Made by a program: the position numbers and the translations under genes. 64,000 nucleotides of DNA from positions 14,391,501 to 14,455,500 of the forward strand of contig OY821745.1 in assembly GCA_963682055.1 (NCBI GenBank), written 5' to 3'. The first letter of the stretch is position 1. Each line of letters opens with the position of its first letter. The stretch comes from Primula veris (Eukaryota > Streptophyta > Magnoliopsida > Ericales > Primulaceae). Below are positions 21,901 through 32,648 of the stretch, in pieces. Below the pieces are notes generated by a model that ran no database searches, had not been told where the DNA came from, and saw only the letters and a list, made by a program, of their open reading frames with translations.

Positions 21901-24900
21901 GGAATATGAACGAAAACAGTGCAACCGAAAATTTAACAGGCAAATCTGAGTGGATCCGAGACATAGGAAAAATAGTTTTGAAATATTTCAAAGGGGTGTC
22001 ATATTTTAAAAATTTTGTAGGCATCCTATTTATTTAATAAGATGCTGTCAAAACACCTTCCCCCCACAGGTAGTTGGGAACATTCATGTAGAACATAATA
22101 GCACGAGCTACTTCGAGTAAATGTCTAATTTTCCTTTCAGCAATACCGTTTTGTTGAGGGGTATCTACACATGTAGATTGATGATGGACACCATTTTCTG
22201 TTAGAAAACTTCCCAAATATTTATTGAAATACTTGGTTCCATTCTCAGTATGAAGAACATTTATTTTTGATTCAAACTGGTTTTCAACCATTCTATAAAA
22301 ATCTTTTTGAACAATTTTTCAACTTCAGATTTTTCAGTGATCAAATAATCCAGCATAAACGGTTATGATCGTCGATAAAAGTAACAAACCATCTTTTCTT
22401 AGAAGTGGTCGTGATTTTTGAAGGTCCCCAAACATCACTATGAATTAAATGAAAAGGTTTTGAAGGCCTATAAGGTCTTGATGAGTATTAAGAACGATGA
22501 CTCTTAGATAAATAGCAACACTCGCATTGAAATATAGAATAATTTAGACCCTTAAATAAACTAGGAAACAAGTGCTTAAGATATTGAAAGCTAGGATGTC
22601 CTAGTCTGTAATGCCAAAGCATAATTTGTTCATAAGCAGGACTATAACTAACATTACTAAAGCCTTGAGCTTTTTTATTATTAAAAGAATCGCCATGAAA
22701 GTAGTAAAGCCCATCAATCATCTTAGCACTGCCAATCTTCTTCCCCGAAGTCCGGTCCTGGATTTCACAATGAGAATCAAAAAAGACAATGGAACAATTA
22801 GAATCTTTGGATAGCTTGCTTATAGACAAAAGATTGCAGGCTAGTTTAGGAACGTGAAGAACTGATTTAAGGTCTATATTATTTGAAAGTTTGATTAGAC
22901 CTTTTCTGGCAATAGGCGAAAAACTACCATCTGCTATTTTTACTTTTTTAAAACCAGAACATGGTGTATAAGAACATAATTGACTAGAAAGACTTGTCAT
23001 TTGATTAGATGCTCCGGAATCAATGATCCGTGGAGCATGATATGCGTAACAAGAGAGAGCACTAAATTCACTACCTGTGTGTGCAAGAGAAACATTAGGA
23101 ATACCAGAAGATGAACCGGATTTTAGCAATTTTAGAAGATGATTCATCTGTTCTTTACTGAAGGGGCTTGCGTCGCCTTCATTAGCAAAAGGTGTACGAC
23201 CCGATTTATCACCAATTCTTTTACTCGTCCAGTTTTCAGGCTTTCCATGAATTTTCCCGCAGGACTCGCGAGTATGTCGTGGTTTGTTGCAATGATCACA
23301 CCAAACTCGTGGTTTCTCATCGCTCTTCTGGTAATTGAAAGCCTTAATAGCAACAGCATCGGAAGCGATCAAGGCAGAAGTCTCAACATTCACTTTTACT
23401 TCCCTCTTGCCCAACATCACACTTCTCCGACTTTCTTCCCTTCTTACTTCTGCGAACACTTCGTTAATAGGCGGAAGGGGTGATCTGCCAATGATCCTAC
23501 CTCTAACGTCATCAAACTCCACGTTGAGCCCAGCAAGGAATTTATAAATTCGGTGAGCCTCCACAGTTTTCCTGCTATGAGTGGCATCTTCTGCAGATTT
23601 CCACTCACAGCTATTGAAGAGGTCTGTCTTTCCAATGCCGCTTCAACGAGTTAAAATACTTGATGACATTGTCATCTCTTTGACTAATTTCACCAAGTTT
23701 TAGGGTTAACTCGTAAACTTGGGACTGGTTTTCTAAATCAGAATACATCTGATTTACGTTATCCCACAATTCTTTTGCTGTGGAATAGCACATGTAGTTG
23801 GAGCTGATGTTTTCATCCATAGAATTAACAAGCCAGGTCATAACAATCGAATTTTCCGCATCCCATGCTGCATATGCCGAGTCCTCTAGTTCTGGTGCCT
23901 TCTTATCTCCTGTAAGGTAGCCAATTTTGCCTCGCCCTTGAATAAACATTCGAACAGACTTGAGACCACCGTAAACAAAATTCCACCATTAAGGCGAATA
24001 GAGGTGATCTGAACAGAATGTGAATCGATGTTTGGGGCTTGATTGGTCTCTGGCTGATTATTGATAGAAGGAGCAGATTCGGACAAAATTTCGGACATAA
24101 TGGGCAGGGGAATATAGCAGAAATATGGCTAGATGGCTAAGTTTGGCTCTGACACCATATAAGTAAGGTGAAGACAGAAATGATGTGTTATTAAGCTTAT
24201 ATTTCATCAGAGGGAATTACATCATTATGTACAAGTTGGAGACAAACTAGTCTAGGAAATGTACCTAATTACAGGACTAATTAACACCCTAAGAATCAGT
24301 AATTACAGTCCCTAAGAATCAGTAATTACAATAACTACAGAATATATCTATACTGTACAAACATATTTCCTTATATAGAAGATAACATAATCTCCATTTA
24401 TTCTGTAATATTTTCCAAATATTCCAACACTTCTCGTTTCGTTAATCATGTATGGTAGCCTTATAGTTGGTTCTTGAATTTTGCAGCAGCAGTAGTCTCT
24501 TTTATAATTTGCTCTTTTTTGTTTCTCAATTGGATGGTATTCAGCTATTTAGTTGGCGACTGGGTGCAATTTAAGAGAACCATAGACTCTCCCACTTATG
24601 GGTGGCAAGGTGCAAAACATAAGAGTGTCGGATTTGTGCAAAATGTTCCAGATAAGGATAATCTCATTGTGTCATTTTGTACTGGTGATGCTCATGTGTT
24701 GGCCAGTGAAGTTGTAAAGGTGATTGCACTAGACAGGGGTCAGCATGTCCAACTTAAAGCTGATGTTAAAGAGCCAAGGTCTGATTTTACCGTGTGCTAA
24801 AGCTATTTCCATTTATTACCTTCTCCTGTTCTCTTTATTTTATTATGGGTATCCTAAATTCCGTAAAATTGCACCGTGCTCCCATGCTTGTCTAAGTTCA

Positions 24901-27900
24901 ATCTCTATAATTTTGATTGGTTCTTAAAGAAACTGCATATGATTTGTTTGAAGTTTGGAGTGTAAACATGTAAGCACAAGCAGCAGGGGTTTCAAAGGGT
25001 AATCTATACTTCCAACAGTTTCATGATTTCCTTGTAATGTTGCCCATAGCTTGCTTTATTCAATCTTAATTGACATCTGTATTTGTTATAACCGAACTTA
25101 CGAATTCTATTTGGCCAAGAAAGAGGACAACTTTTTCTTTTTCTCGTGGGTCTTTCTCCAGATTATATGCTCTTTGCGGTAGTTGGATTATCCATTACGG
25201 TGCTTGATCCAAAACCATGAAAGGAAAGTAATTTGAAGAGGAAAGTTTCACCGTGACACTGTTCGTGGTTGCTCTTTTGTATCCCTAGAAAATGTTAAAT
25301 TAATTTGAAAAGGATATCTAATGCATGACTAGATCTAAATGCTTTTTTGAGTGTTTTGACAATTGCATACCCGATAATCAACTTTTGCAAAAAAAGTTGG
25401 ATTCCCCAAACATGCTTATAAAATGGGACAGGGAGTATTTACTATTATATATATTTCAAAATTGTATCTTCCTTGTACGTTCAGAGTGGCCCTATTTGAA
25501 ATGTTTTGTTTTCTTTCACCATACTCCGTATCGTAGTTTCCTAGAAGCATCTTCTGTGGAGAGTGTTGATGAACTTTCATCTTTTCATATATATATATAT
25601 ATCAGGTTTGGGTGGCGTGGTCAATCGGCTGACAGCATAGGAACAGTTTTGTGTGTGGATGATGATGGGATACTGCGTGTTGGTTTTCCTGGAGCATCAA
25701 GAGGGTGGAAAGCTGATCCTGCAGAGATGGAAAGGGTTGAAGAATTTAAGGTCGGAGGATGGGTCCGTATTCGTCCAACTCTTACTACTGCTAAACATGG
25801 CTTAGGTTCTGTTATTCCTGGGAGTATTGGCATTGTTTATTGTATTCGACCAGATAATAGTTTGCTCTTAGATCTAAGTTATCTTTCCAACCCATGGCAC
25901 TGTGAGCCAGAAGAGGTTGAGCATGTTGTTCCATTCAGGGTAAGAAAAGAAACACTCTTTACTACGATATGCTTTTCAGTTGTATTATGTGTTTTTCAAC
26001 TCTCAGTGTGTCTCTTTGCAGATTGGTGACAAGGTTTGTGTGAAGCGCTCTATAGCTGAACCAAGGTATGAGTGGGGTGGTGAAACCCATCACAGTGTTG
26101 GTACAATAAGTGAGATAGAGAGTGATGGCCTTTTAATGATTGAGATTCCAAATCGTGGAATACCCTGGCAGGCAGATCCTGCGGACATGGAAAAAGTGGA
26201 GGATTTTCAGGTAATATGGTCATATTCTTATGTTGATTAACGTCTTTAGTGGACAAGAACATTTTCTTTTTATAGGTAGTTGACTGGGTACCAATACCGT
26301 TTTTTATAATAACAGAAATTATTTTTTGTATGAATAGGTTGGTGATTGGGTCAGAGTAAAAGCTTCAGTGTCCTCTCCGAAATACGGATGGGAGGATATT
26401 GCAAGGAATAGCATTGGAATAATTCATAGTCTAGAGGAGAATGGGGATATGGGAGTTGCTTTTTGTTTCCGAAGCAAGCCTTTCTCTTGTTCTGTTACTG
26501 ATGTGGAGAAGGTGTCTCCTTTCGAAGTTGGACAAGAGATTCATATAAGTCCATCTATTTCTCAGCCTCGACTTGGATGGGGACAAGAAACACCCGCTTC
26601 TGTTGGAAAAATTATGAGAATTGATATGGATGGGGCTTTGAATGTGAGCGTCTTTCTCTTGTAGTATTATTTTTCTGCAGCTAGTTCTCGAACTTTTTTT
26701 CAATAAAATTTCCTGTTCCAACAACCTCCTGAATTGTATGATCCTCCACACCAATAATTTTTCCCACGTATCATGAAATGCTAATTTCTTTTACAATAAG
26801 AATTTCTTCTTTGCTTTATATTGTTTTCATTGACCAATAGGATGAGAAAAACTTTATTACAAAACTGAGATGATATTCTTAGCTTCTGAGTAGTGTATAT
26901 ATGTTTTTATTGTCTATTGTTTTCAACTTTTAACATGCTAGATGAAATGTTCAATACTGCTGCTGCCAATTTTGAAAATTAGAAGCAGGGTACCTATTCT
27001 CTAAGTTATCCTCTATGGCCAATGGCACAACAGTTTTCGCAAGAAAGACGTTTTAAATATAAATGATGTTCTAATGGTTTTAATGCCTCTTGTCAAGTCT
27101 GATAGTGATGCCCTTTTCAACCTGTTCTGTTTAGGTGAAAGTTGCCGGGCGACGTAGCTTGTGGAAAGTTTCGCCGGGAGATTCAGAAAGGCTTTCAGGA
27201 TTTGAAGTGGGTGACTGGGTCCGTTCAAAACCGAGCCTGGGGAGCCGACCAAGTTATGATTGGAGTAACATTGGGAAAGATTGTTTAGCAGTCGTGCATA
27301 GTGTACAAGATAATGGTTATCTGGAATTGGCATGTTGTTTTCGTAAAGGGAGGTGTTTCACTCATTACACTGAAGTTGAATTAGTTCCAAGTCTAAAAGT
27401 TGGGCAACATGTTCGTTTCAGAGATGGACTAACTGAGCCACGGTGGGGATGGAAAGGCGCTCACCCTGATTCACGAGGTGTTATAACAAGTGTCAATGCT
27501 GATGGTGAAGTAAGAGTGGCATTCATTAGTTTACTCGGGTTATGGAGGGGAGATCCTGCCGATCTAGAGAAAGACCAGATGTTTGAAGTGGGAGATTGGG
27601 TTAGAATGAAATGTGAGACCAACAATTGGAAATCTGTCGGGCCTGGTAGCGTTGGAATTGTTCAAGGAGATTTTGATGAAGGGGATGATTCAGATGGAAG
27701 GGTGTCTGTTGGGTTTTGTGGGGAGCAAGAGAGATGGGTGGGACCCACATCCTGTCTTGAAAAGGTCGATAAGCTTACTGTCGGACAGAGGGTTAAAGTC
27801 ACTCATCGTGTGAAGCAACCAAGGTTTGGCTGGTCAGGCCACAACTATGCCAGTGTTGGAACCATAATGGGTATTGATGCAGATGGAAGGTTGCGAATAT

Positions 27901-28409
27901 ATACCCCTGTGGGGTCAAAAACTTGGATGTTGGATCCTTCTGAGGTGGAGATGGTGGAGGAAGAGGAAATCCGAATAGGTGACTGGGTAAAGGTTAAGTC
28001 GTCAGTTTCAACCCCAACTTATCACTGGGGAGATGTGAGACACTCGAGTATGGGTGTTGTGCACAGAATAGAAGATGGGGAACTGTGGGTAGCTTTTTGC
28101 TTCACAGAAAGACTATGGCTTTGCAAAGCTTTGGAGATGGAAAAGGTGAGGGCTTTTCAAGTGGGGGACAAGGTGAGGATCAGAGAAGGGCTGGTATGCC
28201 CTAGATGGGGATGGGGGATTGAGACAGATGCTAGTAGAGGCGAAGTTGTAGGTGTTGATGCTAATGGGAAATTGCGGATAAAGTTTAAGTGGAGAGAGGG
28301 ACGCCCTTGGACCGGAGATCCAGCTGATATTGTTCTTGATGACGAGCCATCTGATGGGTTGCCATCCTCTTTTGCTGACCTTGGAATAATTGATTATCTA
28401 GAGCTTTGA
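6995..28409 (+). CDS. KEG: KEG-type E3 ubiquitin ligase (RING, kinase-like, ankyrin, HERC2-like repeats)
   Basis: Seventeen exons join in phase: 6995-7468, 8729-8991, 10449-10811, 10931-11161, 13274-13399, 13492-13828, 14131-14288, 16364-16521, 16969-17090, 17290-17424, 19028-19152, 19262-19366, 24545-24778, 25606-25939, 26022-26210, 26338-26643 and 27135-28409. This gives 4935 nt, 1644 residues; Arabidopsis KEG has about 1625. The C3HC4 RING uses C6, C9, C25, H27, C30, C33, C48 and C51. An Asp/Gly linker leads to a kinase-like domain: VAVKK lysine at 168-169, catalytic loop CMNIKPSN (265-272) in place of HRD, and SDYG (284-287) in place of DFG. I recall the same departures in other KEG proteins. 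Ankyrin repeats fill roughly 475-865. HERC2-like repeats (VGDWV, GW, DPAD/DPSE motifs) run from about 868 to the end. In Arabidopsis KEG acts at trans-Golgi/early endosome membranes and ubiquitinates ABI5. One repeat has VGGW where VGDW is usual. The apparent stop at 11160-11162 is removed by splicing. Confidence 0.95.
7257..7309 (+). repeat. Coding trinucleotide repeats (Asp then Gly tract)
   Basis: Within KEG exon 1, a (GAT)n run encoding about eight Asp is followed by a (GGA)n run encoding about eight Gly. They sit in the linker between RING and kinase-like domain, which is also acidic and low-complexity in relatives. Length variation would stay in frame. Confidence 0.85.
7882..7965 (+). 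repeat. Intronic duplicate of the KEG exon 1 end and its donor site
   Basis: This part of intron 1 repeats the last 54 or so bases of exon 1 (7415-7468) and the first bases of the intron, including a second GTGAGC donor at 7935. Shared blocks include GGCGTGGAGGTCTGGTCCGC and GGTGAGCATCAAA. A third, shorter copy of the intron-start part lies near 8525-8590, and an inverted one near 9190-9260. Confidence 0.8.
8067..8102 (+). other. G-quadruplex-type G tract in KEG intron 1
   Basis: This is a run of many Gs interrupted only by single Ts, with well over four runs of three or more G on the coding strand. It could fold as a quadruplex in DNA or pre-mRNA. Confidence 0.8.
8438..8608 (+). repeat. Inverted repeat, left arm, upstream of KEG exon 2
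   Basis: The arm starts GGGAGAATCATTGATTAGTA and ends TTAATCTTTAAAACTG. Its reverse complement is at 9132-9339, where GTTAAAAACAAAGAGTAA-type sequence is also found inverted. Exon 2 (8729-8991) lies between the arms. Confidence 0.8.
8621..8691 (+). repeat. 26 bp tandem repeat, about three copies
   Basis: The unit TATCAGTGTATGTACTACGG plus GTTGTG starts at 8621, 8647 and 8673, ending shortly before the exon 2 acceptor at 8727-8728. Confidence 0.9.
9132..9339 (-). repeat. Inverted repeat, right arm, downstream of KEG exon 2
   Basis: This is the reverse complement of 8438-8608 with small indels: it ends CAATGATTCTCCC, matching the start of the left arm, and begins CAGTTTTAAAGATTAGTAC, matching its end. 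It lies in intron 2. Confidence 0.8.
11400..12960 (+). pseudogene. Degraded Ty1/copia pol relic in KEG intron 4
   Basis: Fragments of a copia polyprotein appear in order across shifting frames. Integrase-like NGVAKHKHRHLLDAARTS lies near 11450, then ACHLINHMP near 11555. An LVAKG motif occurs near 12185, reverse transcriptase NAFLHGELQEEVCM near 12320, and RNase H/C-terminal motifs (TASEMLW, HERTKRIEV-like) at 12690-12850. Frameshifts and stops are numerous and I found no LTRs. It has the same orientation as the host gene and looks old. Confidence 0.75.
15569..15742 (-). mobile_element. Au-like SINE in KEG intron 7
   Basis: On the minus strand the 5' end reads GAGGGCGAGTCTTGGCACAG. It is followed by a B-box-like AGGATCGAGTC after a CCTAGAAGTCAC block, an ACAATATACC segment, and a 3' part with CCCCGCGCATAGC. 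This order matches my memory of the plant Au SINE: tRNA-derived head with polymerase III promoter, unrelated body, T-rich tail. It probably moved with a LINE's machinery. I did not settle the target-site duplication. Confidence 0.75.
17751..18303 (+). mobile_element. TRIM retrotransposon with three LTRs in KEG intron 10
   Basis: Three near-identical LTRs of about 110 bp lie at 17751-17859, 17972-18081 and 18194-18303. Each starts TGTTGGAATTGTCCCACATC and ends TTCTACA. The first two are followed by a TGGTATCAGAGCC-type primer binding site (initiator tRNA-Met class) and about 110 bp of internal DNA ending in a purine-rich GAGTGAGGGGGAG-type tract. The array is flanked by a perfect 5 bp duplication, CGTAT (17746-17750 and 18304-18308). 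No protein is encoded, so movement would need another element's enzymes. Confidence 0.92.
19153..19261 (+). other. GC-AG intron 11 of KEG
   Basis: Exon 11 ends ...CACAG and is followed by GCAAGA; the intron ends AACAG before exon 12. Joining here restores the RNHSGKT reading in phase. The nearby GT dinucleotides do not give the conserved frame. The donor AG|GCAAGA matches the known minor GC-AG class, spliced by the major spliceosome. Confidence 0.85.
19390..19638 (-). repeat. Copia 3' LTR
   Basis: This 249 bp copy is the downstream LTR in element orientation. Its first base has changed (CGTTGG in place of TGTTGG). It lacks the 23 bp internal duplication seen in the partner LTR. Confidence 0.92.
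19646..24098 (-). pseudogene. Copia gag-pol, disrupted
   Basis: Domains run 5' to 3' on the minus strand. Gag starts at 24098 and switches frame near 23900 and again near 23600. A CCHC knuckle (CDHC, then H and C) lies near 23280, and protease DSGAS near 23020. The GAG-pre-integrase segment (LWHYRLGHPS) lies near 22610 and an integrase core fragment at 22291-22034. Reverse transcriptase with YVDD is at about 20990-20024, and RNase H with YCDNKAA near 19890. Several frameshifts and stops separate these blocks, so no intact polyprotein remains. The integrase second acidic position reads ENGT where DNGT is usual. The order protease, integrase, reverse transcriptase, RNase H defines Ty1/copia. 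Confidence 0.92.
24158..24429 (-). repeat. Copia 5' LTR with internal 23 bp duplication
   Basis: This 272 bp LTR repeats CCCTAAGAATCAGTAATTAC twice in tandem (about 24288-24335). Otherwise it matches the 249 bp partner closely. It is followed in element orientation by the tRNA-Met type primer binding site. Confidence 0.92.
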
Positions 28410-29611
28410 CTTATTTAATCTATTGATGGTACTCCAAAACTTTTTTTGATGTTTGCCACTATCTTGGATGGTTCCCTTCCGCTATACGTTTATTATGTCT
28501 GGAGTTTAGCAAACATTGCAGAACAGTGAGAGAATCTGGCCTATTCTTCATCCGAATTTTTTGTTTGAAGAGAAACAAGCAAAAATCTCATTTCTGCTAA
28601 AAATTGTTGTTATAGTTTGTTGTAGTAGTATATAACTATGCTATTTAGCATAATTATCTATACAGATGTACATATAGTTTTTTTCTTTTCTTTTTGTAAA
28701 CTGAGTTCAAGTGTTGAGATGGTGATTTTTGTGAAGGATAAGTGAATGAATGAATACACTAGTGACGTTTACAGTCCCTTTGACAAATGAGTGTTGGCTG
28801 GAGAAAATTGTCTTGCGGAAGTATTAAACCCATCTAATATCTACGAATACATAATTTTATGAGTCTGCTACCCTCATTTGATAAAAGAGGTCCGCACTTG
28901 AGTAAAAGAGGGAGTCTTCCAAGAGTAAATTTTGAGGTGGTTAGAACAACCCAGGGAAGACATCAAAGATTTCCTGGCGCTACTTGCACTTCTTCTGGCA
29001 ATGTCGTTAACTCTTTGATGAATTATAATTCCGCCAAGGAGGTCTTATAAGCCTTCAGACGAACTGCTACATATTTTCATTAACTGGTAATAAGAACGGT
29101 GGGCGATGCTCGGCCTGAGTAGGCTCATCCATTGGTCCTACGTGACTATGTGGCTATGTGATTATTATTTGTTGAGTTTATGTTGCAGTGTTCTTTCGGT
29201 TTATTAGATTATTTTCGTCCTTTTCGGCTCGTTCTTTTAAATTAGTTGATTTATTTTATTTCTCAATTAATCATCTAGTACTAATTAGGGAGATCGTAGA
29301 ATTGTTTCATTATATGTTTTTGGGAAAATTGGTGTTTAGTATTATTCTAGCAACACAAATGAAGTTTCAAAGGAGGCTCTTTCACTAAATAAGTATAAAA
29401 AGTTATACTTAAAGCTAATTTTTCCAAATAATGCTAGTTGTACCGCTGTACACCCCCTATGAAGTCTCGGTGGGGGCTCATGTGTAATTACAAAATTACA
29501 TTTACTCCCCCTAGACTACGAAGGACTTTAAATCCTTAACGCCAAATATATATTCGCAAATTGTAGAAGATGAAATGCCTACATACATGAAAAAAATTAT
29601 CTAGTTGTCCC
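28410..29611. other. KEG 3' UTR and downstream DNA
   Basis: The first 300-400 bases after the stop are probably 3' UTR: T-rich, with TGTA/TTGT elements near 28620-28700 and A-rich stretches near 28740. No unique poly(A) site can be fixed. The short open frame at 28859-29050 matches nothing I recognise. The rest is AT-rich intergenic DNA. Confidence 0.4.
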
Positions 29612-29833
29612 GGCCAATGGTATTTTAGTTAAATATTTATTTTTAATTTATGATAGATTCTACAAGAGTTTCACAATATTTTACTTGAGTTTTATAGTGG
29701 TTCCGGCGAATAGTATTTTAGTTAAATATTTTATGTTTAATTTAGGGTAGTTCACAAGAATTCCTTAATATTTTATCTGGGTTTTATAGTGCTCTGGCCA
29801 ATAGTATTTTAATTAAATATTTTATTTTTAACA
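29612..29833. repeat. Tandem repeat, about 92 bp unit, 2.4 copies
   Basis: Units begin GGCCAATGGTATTTTAGTTA at 29612, GGCGAATAGTATTTTAGTTA at 29705 and GGCCAATAGTATTTTAATTA at 29796. Each of the first two ends with a TTTTATAGTG block. It is non-coding. Confidence 0.8.
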
Positions 29834-32094
29834 TGAAAAGAGAGAGGGGAAGAACTAATAATGAGGTGGTTAAAACACCTGCTTTAACATGTAGGTAGAA
29901 CTATTTTTTTTATAGTTACTATCAAAACCCAACATTTATCGTGGGACATAGGGGTGGGACATCAGTGAATGTTTCCTATGCTTTATACTCATTTCATTTC
30001 TAATTAAATATGCACTTCTTTGTATTGATTTGTCCTAAAACAGTCTGTATTTTCAATATAATAATTATAATGTAACAAATTAATTCTATTTAAAGTTGTT
30101 GTCACGCCTTATCCAACTAACACGATATAAATATTAGAACAATAATTAAAAGAGTAAAAGTAAAAGAATATGGATAAAGAACACTTGCGCTTAGTGAGAT
30201 ATGGACTCGTGAGTGGGCAAAGCAAGGGAGAAGAAATACCACTTTATCTCAGCGTCTCTTCTACAATGAGCTTTTGCTCAATGGGAGGCGCAAGAGAATA
30301 TGTAGAAGGAAAAAGAAAAGAATGGGAAAAAAAAAAGTAGAGAGGGAAGAAAAAAAATATAAAACTGTAATTATGTCCAGAGGCTGGGTTGTCAAAAATA
30401 GGTACAGACTTCTCTTATTTATAGTGTTCAACCCAGAAAATTGTAGAACCTAATTCTTTAAAAACACAGATCTTTGATCCGGATAAGATAACGTATTCCA
30501 ATCAAAACCGGCCATGTCATTAAATGACGCAGTCAGAATGGCGATTCTGATCCGGATTAGAGACTTCGATCCGAATCAGTGACGTTGATATGATTTTCTT
30601 CATATCTTTCCTTGATATTTTACTTGGGCCCGAATTAACACTTTAAAATACTTTCTTTTAGGTCTTCCAATCTCTTCCATCATCACTCTAAGTTCTCGCT
30701 TTAATATCTTCACATATTTAAGTCCTAAAAAGTGCAATAATATATAGGATTACATAAAACTGCTCAAAATGATTTAATGCATAAAACACATAAAATAAAC
30801 CTAAATAGAATTTTTAGATGGTAAAATCACTATTTTTATATGCCAAAAATATACACATTTGCAGGCCAACCACACCTCCAACTAGCTCGATACTCACCCT
30901 CGAGTGTCGGAAGCGATAACTAGGTCTAGGTATAGTCAATTCTGAGTTTCACCAATACTAAAACATAAATAAAAAGATATCTTACTGTCGTGTAATTCAC
31001 GATTGCACTTACCTCATGCAACATGCCTTTAAACTTTTAAGTGTCCTTAAAGGACGAATTACCAGAATGCTACCCACAAACGTTAACAGTCTAGATAATC
31101 AAAGATGGTTTTCAGCTCATCCAGGCTTTTGAAAAACATACATCTATTAATATAGTACCTTGTAAATTTTTCCATGTTATCAATGATTAATTTATAACCC
31201 CATAGCATATCAATATTATTACGCACGCTTCCAAACAAGACTATTATTTACAAGTATGCCTATATGACTTGGCCGGAAATGCAGTTCTAGAATCAAGACT
31301 CCTCTTAAATTACCGACGTCTACTCATACGCTCAATCTCACGGGTTATACAAAGCAGTTGAGAATTACTTTCATACAAATTATTAAACCGAAATGTAGTT
31401 GAATATTTCCCATCACCAAGGTGGTGAAGTTCCTTACCATTTTGTACTCCAGCTAATGAAAAATATAAGGCTACTGCCCCCGAACGTGTTATTAATGCTC
31501 GAGGGCCTCGTAGGAGCACGAGGGTAGTACCGTAGTAGTCGTATTTCTCGGGTAAGAACCCAAGTTATCGTCCGAGGAACCATGGGACTGGCTAAATCTA
31601 GTCAATTTCCTCGGCATGAACTATTTAAATACGAAAGAAAATAAAGGAGGAGAGCGTTAGCGGTTGGGTTGTCAATCCAACGGTTCAATTCCTCAAACTA
31701 AAATAATTAAATCTTAGTTTTAAAGCGATGTTTAGATTGCTTAACACGTTACTAACTCATTTTGCATGCAAGATCTAACAATAATAACTAACTTTGATAC
31801 GTTATTAATGTTTTCTGATGATTAAACATGCAAGATCACAAGTTCTAACACCAAAACTGAATTAAAATGAATTAAAACAGCAAGAAAAGATACTAGAGAG
31901 TAAAGAAAACAACGATATATTGAAGTAATACAAGCAAACTTACAAAAACCGAAGTTAAAGTGGTGTTTTTATGCACCAAAACTCATTTTTTACTCTCTCT
32001 TCTAAGGTGAAGTGGTTGTAAAAGCTGCTGAAAATAATGTGTGAAACGTGTTTTACAAAATAGAAAAATCGTTTTATATATAACCTACGAAATT
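29834..32094. other. Intergenic DNA with no recognised gene
   Basis: The region is AT-rich with mixed-composition patches near 30180-30300 and 31480-31680, the latter with CTCGAGGGCCTCG-type sequence. I see no conserved protein, RNA gene or clear element ends. The mixed patches may be eroded retrotransposon pieces. Confidence 0.35.
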
Positions 32095-32577
32095 AACCCT
32101 AACTATTAAATCAGCTGCGGCCTGACCAGTCAGAGATTCAGCCAGGTTAACTTCCAGAATATTTTTTTGAGTTGATGATTAGACCACGAAATGCTTTATT
32201 TTATAGGTTAATATGATAATAATTAGCGTTGTTTCATTGTTATTTCAGCCTATTTAGGCCATATTTGGTGTTTTTCCGCTTTTTTCGGGTTTATTTGCAT
32301 ATTTCTATATTTTTATAGGAAAATGCATGAAATTAGCAAAAAAAATAAGACAAGGACGCAAGAAGACCAAGTGGTGGACAAAAAGTGAAGAAATCAAAAG
32401 ACAAATGACTCGTAAGAGAAGACCCACCCAAGTTGACCCAAACGAAGTCAACAAAAGTCAACTCAAAAGAACATTCTGAAACATACCTGACTGAATCATG
32501 TGACTGGTCAGGCATGACCGGTAAGCCTTATCGGTCAGGCCGCGACTGATTTAAATAATTAGGTTAAATTCATAGAT
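32095..32577. repeat. Inverted repeat centred on a GCGGCCTGACC motif
   Basis: TTAAATCAGCTGCGGCCTGA followed by CCAGTCAGAGATTCAG at 32106-32145 returns inverted at about 32490-32560 (CTGACTGAATCATGTGACTG, then GGCCGCGACTGATTTAAA). The right arm has about 32 extra bases. The 340-base loop holds no gene. It may be the ends of an unclassified element. Confidence 0.5.
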
Positions 32578-32648
32578 GTTGTTCTTGAGTAAACAACAAA
32601 CAACAAACACCAAACTGAAAGACCTTGCAAATAAGAAGTCATAATGAG

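Larger units (their letters stand above)
19390..24429 (-). mobile_element. Ty1/copia LTR retrotransposon in KEG intron 12
   Basis: The element lies antisense to KEG. LTRs are 19390-19638 and 24158-24429, reading TGTTGGAA...CTTATA in element orientation. Flanks carry a 5 bp duplication, CTTCT (19385-19389 and 24430-24434). The primer binding site TGGTGTCAGAGCC (complement at 24145-24157) abuts the 5' LTR, and a GAGGGGGAG purine tract precedes the 3' LTR. The insertion turned an intron of about 138 bases into one of about 5.2 kb. The LTRs differ mainly by a 23 bp tandem duplication in the 5' LTR and a few substitutions, so the insertion looks fairly young. Confidence 0.95.

Noticed and set aside
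28859..29050. Small gene downstream of KEG
   Set aside because: Short frame with no recognised similarity, no clear promoter, and ordinary composition for intergenic DNA.
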